Positions 35,844-45,423 are shown, numbered from the stretch's first letter. The stretch is DNA of 64,000 nucleotides from RUG100 sp050953425 (GCA_050953425.1 JBMNMQ010000005.1:157956-221955), one strand, 5' to 3'. A program made the numbers and translations. Notes: a model not told the origin generated them from the letters alone.

Positions 35844-37235
35844 ATGAAAGGGGACAAGGGGGATCCAATCACTTCGCAGAAGATGGGCACCGCGCCGGTC
35901 GGGCGTCTGCTGCTGAGCATGTCGTGGCCGGCGATGCTGTCGATGATGATTCAGGCGCTCTACAACGTCGTCGACACGCTCTTCATCTCCTATACCGGAG
36001 AAGCGGGACTGACGGCCATCACCCTGGCGCAGCCGGTGCAGATGATGATGATCGCGCTGGGCGTCGGCACCGGCATCGGCATCAACTCGCTGATTGCCCG
36101 CCGGCTCGGCGCACAGCAGTTCGACGATGCCAGCCGTGCGGCGTCGGTGGGGCTGAAGCTGGCCTTTTTCAACTGGTCGGTCTTTGTCGTCTTCGGTTTT
36201 TTCTTTACCCGGCCGTTCATGGCGCTGTTTACCGAAAATGCCGCCATCATCGAGCAGGGCACCGCGTATCTGCGGATCGTTTCGATCGGCTGCCTTTTTT
36301 CGATGCTCCAGATTTCCAGCGAAAAGATCCTGCAGTCGACCGGCAACATGATTCTGCCGATGATGACCAGTCTGATCGGTGCGGTGACCAATATCGCACT
36401 CGATCCGATCCTCATCTTCGGTCTGCTCGGCGCGCCGAAGATGGGCATCGCCGGCGCCGCGGCCGCGACCGTGATCGGCCAGGCGGCGGCAATGACAGTG
36501 GTGCTGACGATGCTGCTGCGCGGCGGTCACGACGTGCGCATCGACTGGCGGACGAAGATGGATCGCCGCACGCTGTCGGAGATCTATGCCGTCGGCGGAC
36601 CGGCCATTCTCATGCAGGCGATGGCCAGTGTTCTCAATCTCGGCATGAATGCGGTTCTCTCGCGCTTTTCCGACACGGCGGTGGCGATCATGGGTGTCTA
36701 CGGGCGGATGCAGTCCTTTATCTTCATGCCGGTGTTCGGCATCAACCAGGGCTCGACACCGGTCTTCGGCTACAATTACGGCGCCCGCGACCGCGGCCGG
36801 CTGATGCACGCGCTGCGCTTCGCCATCCTGATGGCAGCGGTGATCATGGGCATCGGGCTGGTGCTCTTTCAGACCATGCCGCAGGTCTTTCTGCACTGGT
36901 TCAACGCTTCGGCGACGATGATGAAGTACGGTGTGCCGGCCTTCCGCATCATCAGTCTCTGCTTCGTTCCGGCGGCGTTCGGCATCGTCAGTTCCGGCTT
37001 CTTCAGCGCCTGCGGCTGCGGCGTCGTTTCGCTGATCGGTTCGCTGCTGCGGCAGCTGGTCGGTGCGCTGCCGCTGGCCGTGCTCTTCGCCTGGCTGGGC
37101 GGCATCGACCTGGTCTGGTGGTGCTTCCCGGCGGCCGAAGGTCTCGGCATCGCCTATTATGCTGTCAAGCTGCGCAGCATCTACCGGCGCGACATTTCCC
37201 GGCTCGACGGCGACGCCTCGCAGGTGCAGGACTGA
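35844..37235 (+). CDS. MATE-family efflux transporter
   Basis: A 463-residue, 12-helix membrane exporter using Na+ or H+ gradients. Family features are the early MSWPAMLSMMIQALYNVVDT segment, GVGTGIGINSLIARRLGA, and the second-half equivalent GRMQSFIFMPVFGINQGSTPVFGYNYGA. Substrate unknown (drugs, dyes or metabolites). AGAAGG precedes ATG. It follows the 138-residue acidic gene closely. Confidence 0.93.
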   Translation: MKGDKGDPITSQKMGTAPVGRLLLSMSWPAMLSMMIQALYNVVDTLFISYTGEAGLTAITLAQPVQMMMIALGVGTGIGINSLIARRLGAQQFDDASRAASVGLKLAFFNWSVFVVFGFFFTRPFMALFTENAAIIEQGTAYLRIVSIGCLFSMLQISSEKILQSTGNMILPMMTSLIGAVTNIALDPILIFGLLGAPKMGIAGAAAATVIGQAAAMTVVLTMLLRGGHDVRIDWRTKMDRRTLSEIYAVGGPAILMQAMASVLNLGMNAVLSRFSDTAVAIMGVYGRMQSFIFMPVFGINQGSTPVFGYNYGARDRGRLMHALRFAILMAAVIMGIGLVLFQTMPQVFLHWFNASATMMKYGVPAFRIISLCFVPAAFGIVSSGFFSACGCGVVSLIGSLLRQLVGALPLAVLFAWLGGIDLVWWCFPAAEGLGIAYYAVKLRSIYRRDISRLDGDASQVQD

Positions 37236-37357
37236 GGCAGGTGCCGGAAAAGTGCCGGCTGCGCGGAAAAGCCGTGTATGCGGCGTTTTGCGGAGACAGG
37301 GAGGAGGGACGCCGCAGGCGCAGCGTCCGCCCGCTCGGCGGGACATGCCGCGCCGGT

Positions 37358-37927
37358 TCAGACTGCCAGGCCGGGGGCATAGACGGTCACGATGTCTTCC
37401 CCCTGCAGGAGGCGTTCGCGGGAATCCATCCGTACCAGGTCGCGGATGCGGTGATCACCGCGGATCAGGTGCCGCCAGACGGTGAAGGTGGCGCGGACGA
37501 AATCCGGCTGCAGCGGCCGGCGCTCGGCGATCAGCGGACAGACGTAGGGCGTCGGTGCGCTGTACAGTACCAGCGAGAGACGGTTCCGCGCATCGAGGTG
37601 GGGTGCCAGCGGATAAGTGCGGCATTGCAGCGGGCGCATGGCGCGGACGCAGTGCGGCGGTGTATTGCAGCGGATAAAGTAGACGCGCCCGCTCCAGGAA
37701 GCGGGAAACTCGTAGTCGCGTGCGTAGTCCCAGTCCCAGGTCAGCCAGTCCTCCTGCCCGGTGAAGAGCTTGTGCTCGCCGGGCATCAGATAGATGCCCA
37801 TGTCGGGACTGACCGGCCGGCAGCAGGCTGCCTGGCAGAGCTGACCGCAGTCGCCGGCGAGGGGACTGACGCGGTTGAGCAGGCGGTAGACGGCCTGCCA
37901 GGTTCTTTTTTTTATCGAACTTTTCAT
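37358..37927 (-). CDS. YkgJ-family cysteine cluster protein
   Basis: A 189-residue protein with the YkgJ/DUF-type zinc- or iron-cluster pattern: GDCGQLCQAACCR (C-x3-C-x3-CC) and later RCNTPPHC and MRPLQCRTYPLAP, where RP-x-x-CR-x-YP is diagnostic. Family members are suggested to bind metal; activity is not known. The ATG at 37927 has TATAAT 8 nt upstream and no ribosome binding site, so the transcript seems to have almost no leader. It is divergent from the CoA-dehydratase activase gene. Confidence 0.85.
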   Translation of the reverse strand: MKSSIKKRTWQAVYRLLNRVSPLAGDCGQLCQAACCRPVSPDMGIYLMPGEHKLFTGQEDWLTWDWDYARDYEFPASWSGRVYFIRCNTPPHCVRAMRPLQCRTYPLAPHLDARNRLSLVLYSAPTPYVCPLIAERRPLQPDFVRATFTVWRHLIRGDHRIRDLVRMDSRERLLQGEDIVTVYAPGLAV

Positions 37928-37935
37928 AATGTAGT

Positions 37936-37944
37936 ATTATAGCA
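37936..37944 (-). promoter_or_regulatory. Leaderless extended -10 promoter of the YkgJ gene
   Basis: Minus strand TGcTATAAT (37944-37936), then ACTACATT and ATG. The transcript would begin within about 2 nt of the start codon. Confidence 0.65.
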
Positions 37945-38052
37945 CGGATTTCGTGGTATATTATAGTATTAGATACCATATATGGACACCAAACAGGAAC
38001 ACTGAAGATTAACACAGTTAACGGCAGATTAACTTGATTCATGGAGAAATGT

Positions 38053-41000
38053 ATGCGACTGGGAATCGACGTCGGTTCAACCACGGTCAAGCTCGTGGTT
38101 CTCGATGACGACGACAACATCATCTACAAGCGTTATGAACGGCATATGTCCGATGTCTTTGACAAGGCATCGCAGCTGCTGCGTGATTTTTATCAGCGCT
38201 GCGGCGACATACCGGTGCGGGCGGCGATTACCGGCTCCGGCGGCCTTTCGCTGTCCAAGCTGCTGCGGGTCAAATTCGAACAGGAAGTGGTCAGCTGCAG
38301 CCGGGCCGTGGAAGCGCTGATACCCGAGACCGATGTGGCGATCGAGCTCGGCGGCGAGGACGCCAAGATCACCTTTTACGGACAGACCATCGAACAGCGC
38401 ATGAACGGAACCTGCGCCGGCGGTACCGGTGCTTTCATCGACCAGATGGCGGTGCTGCTCAACACCGACGCGGCCGGTCTCAACGAAGCGGCCAAAGAGC
38501 ACCGGATGATCTATCCGATCGCGGCCCGCTGCGGCGTCTTTGCCAAGACGGACATTCAGCCGCTGATCAACGAGGGCGCTTCTGTGCCCGATCTGGCGGC
38601 CAGCATTTTCCAGGCGGTTGTCAACCAGACCATCAGCGGTCTCGCCTGCGGCCACCCGATCCGCGGCAAGGTCGCATTCCTCGGCGGCCCGCTGTCGTTT
38701 CTCTCGGAGCTGCGGCAGCGCTTTATCGATACGCTCGAACTGAGTGAAGAGGAGATTATCTTCCCGCCCGATTCGCAGTACTTCGTGGCTCTCGGCGCGG
38801 CCATGCTGGCCGGCGGCGAGGAGGAAATTCGGCTCGCCGAGCTGATCGACCGCTTTGCGCACATCGATCCGACACTGATGAACGATACCGGGCGGATGGA
38901 ACCGCTGTTCCGCGACCAGGCCGACTATGACGCGTTCCGGCAGCGCCACGACCGCGACAGGATTCGCCGCCGCGAATTGAAAAAGGCGCGCGGCCGGCTC
39001 TTTCTCGGCATCGACGCCGGTTCGACGACGACCAAGGCGGCGCTGATCGATGACGAAAAGAATCTGCTCTATCAGTTCTACCGCGGCAATGAGGGTGACC
39101 CGATCGGTGCCGTGATGGAGATGCTGCGCGAACTCTATCCGCAGCTGCCGAAGGACAGCTTTCTGGCCAACGCCGTCGTCACCGGCTACGGCGAGGGCCT
39201 GATCAAGGCGGCTTTCAAGGTCGACATGGGGGAAATCGAAACGATGGCGCACTACAAGGGCGCCGCCGAATTCCTTCCCGGCGTTGAGTTCATCCTCGAC
39301 ATCGGCGGCCAGGATATGAAGTGCATGAAGATCCGCGACGGCGCAATTTACAACATCATGCTCAATGAGGCCTGCTCGTCCGGCTGCGGCTCCTTTCTGG
39401 AGACCTATGCCAAATCGGTCAACATGGATACCCGGACCTTCGCGCAGAAGGCACTGTTTGCCGAGGCGCCGGTCGATCTGGGCACGCGCTGCACGGTATT
39501 CATGAATTCCAAGGTCAAGCAGGCGCAGAAGGAGGGCGCGACGATCGGCGACATCAGCGCCGGCCTCTCTTATTCGGTGATCCGCAACGCGCTCTACAAG
39601 GTCATCAAGCTTCGCAATGTCGATGAAGCCGGCGAGAAGATCGTTGTCCAGGGCGGCACGTTCTTAAACGACGCGGTGCTGCGCAGCATTGAGAAGATCA
39701 TGGGGCGCGACGTAGTGCGGCCCGATATCGCCGGCATCATGGGTGCTTACGGGGCGGCCATCATCGCCCGCGAGCACTATGTCGAGGGCACCGAGAGTTC
39801 GCTGCTCAGCCCCGAGGAGATGGACGAATTCAGTGTCGAGAACACCCACGCCCGCTGCCAGGGCTGCGAGAACCACTGCCTGCTGACGATCAACCGCTTT
39901 AACGACGGCTCCCGCTATATCACCGGCAACCGCTGCGAGCGCGGTGCCGGCCGCGAGGAGGACCGCAGCAAGCTGCCCGACCTGTATGAATACAAGCTGC
40001 GGCGGCTGTTTTCCTATCAGCCGCTGACCCTGGAGGAGAGCCGGCGCGGCGTCGTCGGCATTCCCCGCGTACTCAACATGTACGAGAACTACCCGTTCTG
40101 GTTCACCTTCTTTACGCGCCTCGGCTTCAGCGTCAAGCTGTCGCCGCCTTCCTCCAAGGAGATTTACGAGAAGGGCATGGATACGATTTCCTCCGACACC
40201 GCCTGCTACCCGGCCAAGCTGGTGCACGGCCACATCGAGTGGCTGGTGCGGCAGGGTGTCAGCTGGATCTTCTATCCCAGCGTCAACTACGAGCGCGAGG
40301 AGGACGCTTCGCAGCCGAATCACTACAACTGCCCGATTGTGGCGACGTATCCGGAGGTCATTGCCAACAATATGGACGATCTCTTTGCCGAATACGGCGT
40401 CAGATTTTCGCATCCGTTCCTGCCCTATGACGACGATGACAAGCTGGTGCGGGAGCTCAGCGCGATGCTGCACGACAACGGCATCCGCCGCGAGGAAGTC
40501 GAGCGGGCGGTCAAAGTGGCGCGCCGCGAGGATCGCCGCTACCACGGCGACGTCAAAAAGGAGGGCGAGCGGGCGCTGCGCTATGCACGCGAACACGGCA
40601 AGAAAGCCGTCGTGCTCTGCGGCCGGCCCTATCATGTCGACCCGGAGATCAATCACGGCATGAACAAGATGATCAGCAGTTTTGATCTGGTCGTGCTTTC
40701 CGAGGATTCGGTCGCGCACATGGCGGAGCTGCCGCGGCCGATCCGCGTGCTCGACCAGTGGGTCTATCACTCGCGCATGTACCACGCGGCGGAGTTTGCC
40801 GGCAGCACCGATGACGTCGAACTGGTGCAGCTGAATTCCTTCGGCTGCGGCCTCGACGCGGTGACAACCGACCAGGTCGAGGAAATCGTGCGCCGTCACA
40901 ACAAGCTCTACACGGTGCTCAAGATCGACGAGGGCAGCAACCTCGGCTCGGCCCGGATCCGCATCCGCTCGCTGAAGGCGGCGATCGACGAACGCGAAAA

Positions 41001-42324
41001 GAATGACATCCATCACCAGGAGAAGGAACCGACCTACCAGCGTGTCGTCTTCACCAAACAGATGAAGAAGGAGTACACGATCCTGATTCCGCAGATGTCA
41101 CCGATGCACTTCCAGTTCCTCGAAACGGCGCTGGCCCGCGAGGGCTACCATGCGGTGCTGCTGCCGCCGGTCGATAACCGCGCCGTCGACGAGGGCCTCA
41201 AGTACATCAACAACGATGCCTGCTATCCGACGATCGTGTCGCTGGGGCAGATCATTTCCTATCTCAAGAACGGCGATCTCGATCTCAACCGCACGGCGAT
41301 CTTCATGAGCCAGACCGGCGGACAGTGCCGTGCCAGCAACTACATCGGCCTGCTGCGCAAGGCGCTGCGGGATATGAACATGGAGCAGATTCCGGTCGTA
41401 TCCGTCGGCACCTCGGGCACCCTCGAGGAAAACCCCGGCTTCAAGATCACCGTCGGCCTGGTCAAGCGCATCCTCATGGGCTTTGTCTACGGCGATGTCT
41501 TCATGAAGGTGCTCTACGCGACGCGCCCGTACGAAAAGGTGCCGGGATCGGCCAACGAACTCTTCGAGGCCTGTTCGCGGCTGGCGCGCCACAATATCAA
41601 CAACGGCAGCATGTTCGAATTCCGGCGCATTCTCCGCCGTATTGTGAAGGAGTTCGATGAGCTGCCGCTGATCGAAGGTCTGCGCAAGCCGAAGGTCGGC
41701 GTCGTCGGCGAGATCCTCGTCAAGTACCATCCGACGGCCAACAACGACATCGTCGGCGTCATCGAAAAGGAGGGCGGGGAAGCGGTCGTGCTCGACCTGA
41801 TCGACTTCTTCCTCTACGGCTTTGAGAACAAGAAATTCAACTACGAGCACTTGTCCGGCACCCGCAGCCAGATGCGGCTCAATCAGATCTTCATCTCCTT
41901 CTTCGAATGGCTGCGCCGTCCGGCCCGCAGGGCACTGGAGGCGAGCCGGCGCTTCCGGCCGCCGGCGTTCATCGAGGATACGGCCGCCAAGGCCGCCGAG
42001 GTCATTTCTCTCGGCAGTCAGTGCGGCGAAGGCTGGCTGCTGACCGGCGAAATGGCGGAGCTGATCGACAACGGCGTGGAAAATATCGTCTGCCTGCAGC
42101 CGTTCGCCTGCCTGCCGAATCACGTCGTCGGCAAGGGCATGATGAAGGCCATGCGCAAGCGCAATCCCCGGGCCAATATCGCCGCCATCGACTTCGATCC
42201 CGGCGCCAGCAATGTCAACCAGCTCAACCGCATCAAGCTGATGATGGCGACGGCGCACAAAAATCTCGCCCGCGAACTGGAGGAGGAAAAGGCGGCAGAG
42301 GAAAACAAGCGCAGGGAAGCCTGA
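38053..42324 (+). CDS. Fused acyl-CoA dehydratase activase / HgdB-like protein
   Basis: A 1423-residue protein. It begins with two ASKHA ATPase domains of the BadF/BcrA/HgdC type: RLGIDVGSTTVKLV at the N-terminus and FLGIDAGSTTTKAAL near residue 325. The second has ACSSGCGSFLETYA and GTRCTVFMNS, cysteines that in HgdC bind a [4Fe-4S] cluster between subunits. A DUF2229 region follows (RCQGCENHC, then SDTACYPAKLVHGH) and a C-terminal HgdB-like part (NNDACYPTIVSLGQ, MSQTGGQCRASNY). Such proteins are predicted to activate 2-hydroxyacyl-CoA dehydratases or related reductases by ATP-driven electron transfer; the true substrate of these large fusions is not established. Start ATG 38053 follows GGAGAA; ATG 38041 is possible. 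No dehydratase subunits are adjacent. Confidence 0.88.
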   Translation: MRLGIDVGSTTVKLVVLDDDDNIIYKRYERHMSDVFDKASQLLRDFYQRCGDIPVRAAITGSGGLSLSKLLRVKFEQEVVSCSRAVEALIPETDVAIELGGEDAKITFYGQTIEQRMNGTCAGGTGAFIDQMAVLLNTDAAGLNEAAKEHRMIYPIAARCGVFAKTDIQPLINEGASVPDLAASIFQAVVNQTISGLACGHPIRGKVAFLGGPLSFLSELRQRFIDTLELSEEEIIFPPDSQYFVALGAAMLAGGEEEIRLAELIDRFAHIDPTLMNDTGRMEPLFRDQADYDAFRQRHDRDRIRRRELKKARGRLFLGIDAGSTTTKAALIDDEKNLLYQFYRGNEGDPIGAVMEMLRELYPQLPKDSFLANAVVTGYGEGLIKAAFKVDMGEIETMAHYKGAAEFLPGVEFILDIGGQDMKCMKIRDGAIYNIMLNEACSSGCGSFLETYAKSVNMDTRTFAQKALFAEAPVDLGTRCTVFMNSKVKQAQKEGATIGDISAGLSYSVIRNALYKVIKLRNVDEAGEKIVVQGGTFLNDAVLRSIEKIMGRDVVRPDIAGIMGAYGAAIIAREHYVEGTESSLLSPEEMDEFSVENTHARCQGCENHCLLTINRFNDGSRYITGNRCERGAGREEDRSKLPDLYEYKLRRLFSYQPLTLEESRRGVVGIPRVLNMYENYPFWFTFFTRLGFSVKLSPPSSKEIYEKGMDTISSDTACYPAKLVHGHIEWLVRQGVSWIFYPSVNYEREEDASQPNHYNCPIVATYPEVIANNMDDLFAEYGVRFSHPFLPYDDDDKLVRELSAMLHDNGIRREEVERAVKVARREDRRYHGDVKKEGERALRYAREHGKKAVVLCGRPYHVDPEINHGMNKMISSFDLVVLSEDSVAHMAELPRPIRVLDQWVYHSRMYHAAEFAGSTDDVELVQLNSFGCGLDAVTTDQVEEIVRRHNKLYTVLKIDEGSNLGSARIRIRSLKAAIDEREKNDIHHQEKEPTYQRVVFTKQMKKEYTILIPQMSPMHFQFLETALAREGYHAVLLPPVDNRAVDEGLKYINNDACYPTIVSLGQIISYLKNGDLDLNRTAIFMSQTGGQCRASNYIGLLRKALRDMNMEQIPVVSVGTSGTLEENPGFKITVGLVKRILMGFVYGDVFMKVLYATRPYEKVPGSANELFEACSRLARHNINNGSMFEFRRILRRIVKEFDELPLIEGLRKPKVGVVGEILVKYHPTANNDIVGVIEKEGGEAVVLDLIDFFLYGFENKKFNYEHLSGTRSQMRLNQIFISFFEWLRRPARRALEASRRFRPPAFIEDTAAKAAEVISLGSQCGEGWLLTGEMAELIDNGVENIVCLQPFACLPNHVVGKGMMKAMRKRNPRANIAAIDFDPGASNVNQLNRIKLMMATAHKNLARELEEEKAAEENKRREA

Positions 42325-42391
42325 ATACCGGTCGGACCGGCCGCGGCAGGACTGCCGCGCGGCGATCCTGCGCAGAAAACGGGAACGGACT

Positions 42392-42439
42392 CAGGGCGCT
42401 GCTCCACGTTGTGGGGACCAGGGCGCTGCTCCCGTTGTG
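42392..42439. repeat. Short direct repeat after the activase gene
   Basis: CAGGGCGCTGCTCCACGTTGTG (first 14 bases 42392-42405, whole unit to 42413) recurs without the A at 42419-42439, a 27-bp period, ending in the leader of the patatin gene. Confidence 0.8.
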
Positions 42440-42455
42440 AGGAAAGGAAGAAAAC

Positions 42456-44066
42456 ATGTCAGAAGCATCCACACTGAGACAGACGCCCGCTGCCGGACCG
42501 CAGCGGGACACGGCATCCGGTCGGGAGCCGGCGGCCGAGCAGTGCGGCTCGGCGGACTCGCCCGATCGGGCCGCGCTCGACGAAGCCGTGCGTGCGGCCG
42601 TTGCCCGGCGGGCCGACGAGAGCGAAGTGCTGCGCTGCCTGCGCGAAAGCAGCCGGCCGGCTCTGGTGCTCAGCGGCGGCGGCAGCCGCGGCAGCTATCA
42701 GTGCGGCGTCTGGCAGGCACTGCGCGATGTCGATTTGCAGCCGGCGATCATCACCGGCTCTTCGGTCGGTGCGCTCAACGGTGCGATGATGCTGACCGGT
42801 CACTTTGACGCGGCGCGGAATTTCTGGGAAAACGCTGAGACCGAGCAGCTTTTCCGACTGCAGACGCCGACGGAACTGCGGCAGAAGCTGGCGAGCGGAC
42901 TGCACAATCTCAGCAGCATGGAGCACATCTTTGGTTCGGCGCGAAGCCTGGCGACGCGCGGCCTGCTGGAAACCGACGGTCTCATGCAGGTGCTGCATCA
43001 GTATATCGATGAGGAGCTGGTGCGCAGCCGCAGCCGGCAGCTCAATGTCCGCTTCGGCCTGTCAGTGACCGAAATCGAGGGCCTGCGCGGTCATCTGCTG
43101 ACGCTCGAGGACATTCCCGACGGCCGGCTGCACGACTACCTGGTCGCCAGCGCCAGCTGCTTCCCGGCGGCGCGCAGTCATGAGATCGACGGCGTGCGCT
43201 ATGTCGACGGCGGCTATACCGACAATCTGCCGGTGCGCATGGCGCTGGATCTCGGTGCCGACGCGGTACTGGCGGTTGATCTGCAGGCGGTCGGCCGCGT
43301 GCATCAGGCCGATCTCAGCTCGGCGCCCGATCTGATCCATCTTGTTCCCAGCCGGGATCTCGGAAACTTCCTCGTCTTTGAAGCCGAGACCTGCCGCCGC
43401 AATCTGCTGCTCGGCCGTCTCGATACGCTGAAAACGCTGGAAATTCTGGAAGGCGAACAGTATGCCTTCCGGCCCGGAACCTTTCGCACCCACTCGGCAG
43501 CCGCAGCTTCCCTGCTCAAGCAAAAGCACGAGGAGGCCGCCCGTTCGCAGTCCGGCGGCGGAGACGCACCGGAGCTGAGCGAGAAGGAACGCAACGCCAT
43601 GACGATGGCGGCGATTCATCGCGCCCATCTGCGTCAGGCCGAGGCGGCCGGAAAGATTTTCGGCGCCGATCCGCTGCGGATCTATGATGCGGACAGCTTT
43701 GCCCGGGCCATCCGTGACCAGGTGCTGGAAGCGAGCCTGGTGCTGCAGTCGTTGCACGATCAGCACGGCGGCGGCGAGGGCGGCGAGCTGGGGTCGGCGC
43801 TGCGCCATATCCGCGATCTGGTCGAGGATCTGACGCCGGCCGGAACCGCCGGACTGCGAAAGACGATCGACATGATCCGCGAGCGGGGCGATGATGTGCT
43901 GACAGTCTTCATCGCCGAGGACATCGCCCGCCGCGGCAGCGACAGCATCTTCCTGCAGCGCTTTGTCCTGCGGCTGCTGAATCTGTCCCGCAGTCTCAAG
44001 CAGCATATTGACGCCGCCGGCTATCTGATCCGCGAGGGCCGGGTCGGCGAGCACAGGAATCGCTGA
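42456..44066 (+). CDS. Patatin-like phospholipase
   Basis: A 536-residue protein. The patatin domain (about residues 65-300) has the oxyanion GGGSRGSYQCGV, the nucleophile elbow GSSVGAL (GxSxG) and the catalytic-Asp motif VDGGYTDNLPV. It would hydrolyse acyl-lipids. The first ~60 residues are Ala/Glu-rich and disordered; the C-terminal ~200 residues are helical and not recognised. No signal peptide, so likely cytoplasmic or membrane-associated. ATG follows AAAGGAAG. Confidence 0.88.
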   Translation: MSEASTLRQTPAAGPQRDTASGREPAAEQCGSADSPDRAALDEAVRAAVARRADESEVLRCLRESSRPALVLSGGGSRGSYQCGVWQALRDVDLQPAIITGSSVGALNGAMMLTGHFDAARNFWENAETEQLFRLQTPTELRQKLASGLHNLSSMEHIFGSARSLATRGLLETDGLMQVLHQYIDEELVRSRSRQLNVRFGLSVTEIEGLRGHLLTLEDIPDGRLHDYLVASASCFPAARSHEIDGVRYVDGGYTDNLPVRMALDLGADAVLAVDLQAVGRVHQADLSSAPDLIHLVPSRDLGNFLVFEAETCRRNLLLGRLDTLKTLEILEGEQYAFRPGTFRTHSAAAASLLKQKHEEAARSQSGGGDAPELSEKERNAMTMAAIHRAHLRQAEAAGKIFGADPLRIYDADSFARAIRDQVLEASLVLQSLHDQHGGGEGGELGSALRHIRDLVEDLTPAGTAGLRKTIDMIRERGDDVLTVFIAEDIARRGSDSIFLQRFVLRLLNLSRSLKQHIDAAGYLIREGRVGEHRNR

Positions 44067-44177
44067 CGGGAGCTGCGGACAGGAATGACGACAGAAACGC
44101 GCGCACCGGGCCGCAGCTGTGAACTGCCCTCGGATCACGCCGTGCGCCGCGTACCGGATCTATGACAGGAGAAGTAA

Positions 44178-45020
44178 ATGATTCAGGATATTGCCCCGAT
44201 ACAGTTCAGCAACCGCTACGAACTCGCCGAGCCCGCACCCGGGGATCCCGTCTTCTGCTTTGACGGACGGCGCCTTCTTGTGCGGATTGAAGACGGTCAT
44301 TACCGTCTGCCCACGGCATCGCTGTTCCGCACCGGGGAACTGCAGTTTCTCTTCCGCCTCGACGCGCAGCCGTACTTTCTGCTGATGACCGGAGAGCGCA
44401 CGGCCCGCGAAGGGTTCAGCTATGAGAAACTGCATCTGATGTGGGATTCCGCCGGCGAAACGACGGCGCTGCCGGGGGAGGGTCTGGCGGCCATGACAGC
44501 GTATCATCTCTATACCTGGTACGGACGCCGTCGCTATTGCGGCCGCTGCGGCGCCAGGATGGAACCGGGCCGGAAGGAACGCTCGATGATCTGCCGCAGC
44601 TGCGGCTGCCAGGAATATCCGATGATCGCCCCGGCTGTGATCGTCGGTGTGACCGACGGCGACCGCATTCTGATGACGCGCTATGCCGGACGCGAATACA
44701 AGGGCGTTGCCCTGATCGCCGGCTTCTGCGAGATCGGCGAGAGCGCCGAGGATACCGTGCGCCGCGAGGTCATGGAGGAAGTCGGTCTGCATGTCAAAAA
44801 CATCCGCTACTACGACAGCCAGCCGTGGGGCGTTGATTCCAACCTGCTGCTCGGTTATTACTGTCAGCTCGATGACAGCCGCGGCATTCATATGGACCGC
44901 GAGGAACTGTCGGCAGCGCGCTGGGTCTCGCGCGACGAACTCAATGCCGAGCGCGACCGTACGGCACTGACCGCACAGATGATCTGGCACTTCAAGCATC
45001 ACCCGGAGGACTTTGAATAG
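44178..45020 (+). CDS. nudC: NAD+ diphosphatase (Nudix)
   Basis: A 280-residue NudC-type enzyme that cleaves NAD(H) to NMN and AMP, and in other bacteria removes NAD caps from RNA. The zinc ribbon CGRCGARMEP...CRSCGC and the full Nudix box GFCEIGESAEDTVRREVMEE are present. The NudC signature SQPWPFPxS is altered to SQPWGVDSN here, so specificity may be shifted. ATG follows AGGAG. The stop codon is immediately followed by the 250-bp repeat block. Confidence 0.9.
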   Translation: MIQDIAPIQFSNRYELAEPAPGDPVFCFDGRRLLVRIEDGHYRLPTASLFRTGELQFLFRLDAQPYFLLMTGERTAREGFSYEKLHLMWDSAGETTALPGEGLAAMTAYHLYTWYGRRRYCGRCGARMEPGRKERSMICRSCGCQEYPMIAPAVIVGVTDGDRILMTRYAGREYKGVALIAGFCEIGESAEDTVRREVMEEVGLHVKNIRYYDSQPWGVDSNLLLGYYCQLDDSRGIHMDREELSAARWVSRDELNAERDRTALTAQMIWHFKHHPEDFE

Positions 45021-45269
45021 CGAAAAATCCGCCAGCGGCACTAAAGTGCCGGGCGGATTGCTGCACGTTCGAGCTGCAGCCGCTCTGTTTCGCTGCGCTC
45101 AGCAATCGCGGGCAGCTCTGGCGAAAATGCTGTCAGCCAATCGCGCTTCGCGCTCTTGGGACAGCATGTTTCACGTTCGAGCTGCAGCCGCTCTGTTTCG
45201 CTGCGCTCAGCAATCGCGGGCAGCTCTGGCGAAAAATCCGCCAGCGGCACTAAAGTGCCGGGCGGATTG
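45020..45269. repeat. Nested direct and inverted repeat block with duplicated terminator
   Basis: A 41-bp unit (45020-45060) recurs at 45229-45269. Inside it AATCCGCC-CGGCACT folds on AGTGCCG-GGCGGATT, a strong hairpin; the right copy is followed by GTTTTC and the left strand reads into TTTTTCG, so it can terminate both ways. Inside these lies a 64-bp unit (45064-45127) repeated at 45172-45235. In the centre ATGCTGTC (45127-45134) pairs with GACAGCAT (45160-45167). The order is A-B-hairpin-B-A, all direct copies. Confidence 0.92.
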
Positions 45270-45275
45270 TTTTCT

Positions 45276-45351
45276 TGGTGACCCTGACACGAGTCGAACG
45301 TGCGACGCTCACCTTCGGAGGGTGACGCTCTATCCACTGAGCTACAGGGCC
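45276..45351 (-). tRNA. tRNA-Arg (anticodon CCG)
   Basis: On the minus strand a 76-nt cloverleaf: acceptor GGCCCTG / CAGGGTC, D stem GCTC/GAGC, anticodon stem TCACC/GGTGA with loop CTCCGAA (anticodon CCG), T stem GCACG/CGTGT with loop TTCGACT, and encoded CCA. It reads codon CGG. Confidence 0.97.
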
Positions 45352-45394
45352 GTAATGAGGAGGCGCGGCGGTCCGCCGCGAGCGCTCGCCCATC

Positions 45395-45423
45395 ATTATA
45401 GCACAACGGGACGCAGATTTGAA
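45395..45423 (-). promoter_or_regulatory. Promoter of tRNA-Arg
   Basis: Minus strand TTCAAA (45423-45418), 17-nt spacer, TATAAT (45400-45395) preceded by TGc. Confidence 0.6.

Noticed and set aside
35924..37942. 672-codon reading frame inside the MATE gene
   Set aside because: Wrong frame of a clear 12-helix transporter; composition is that of shifted codons.
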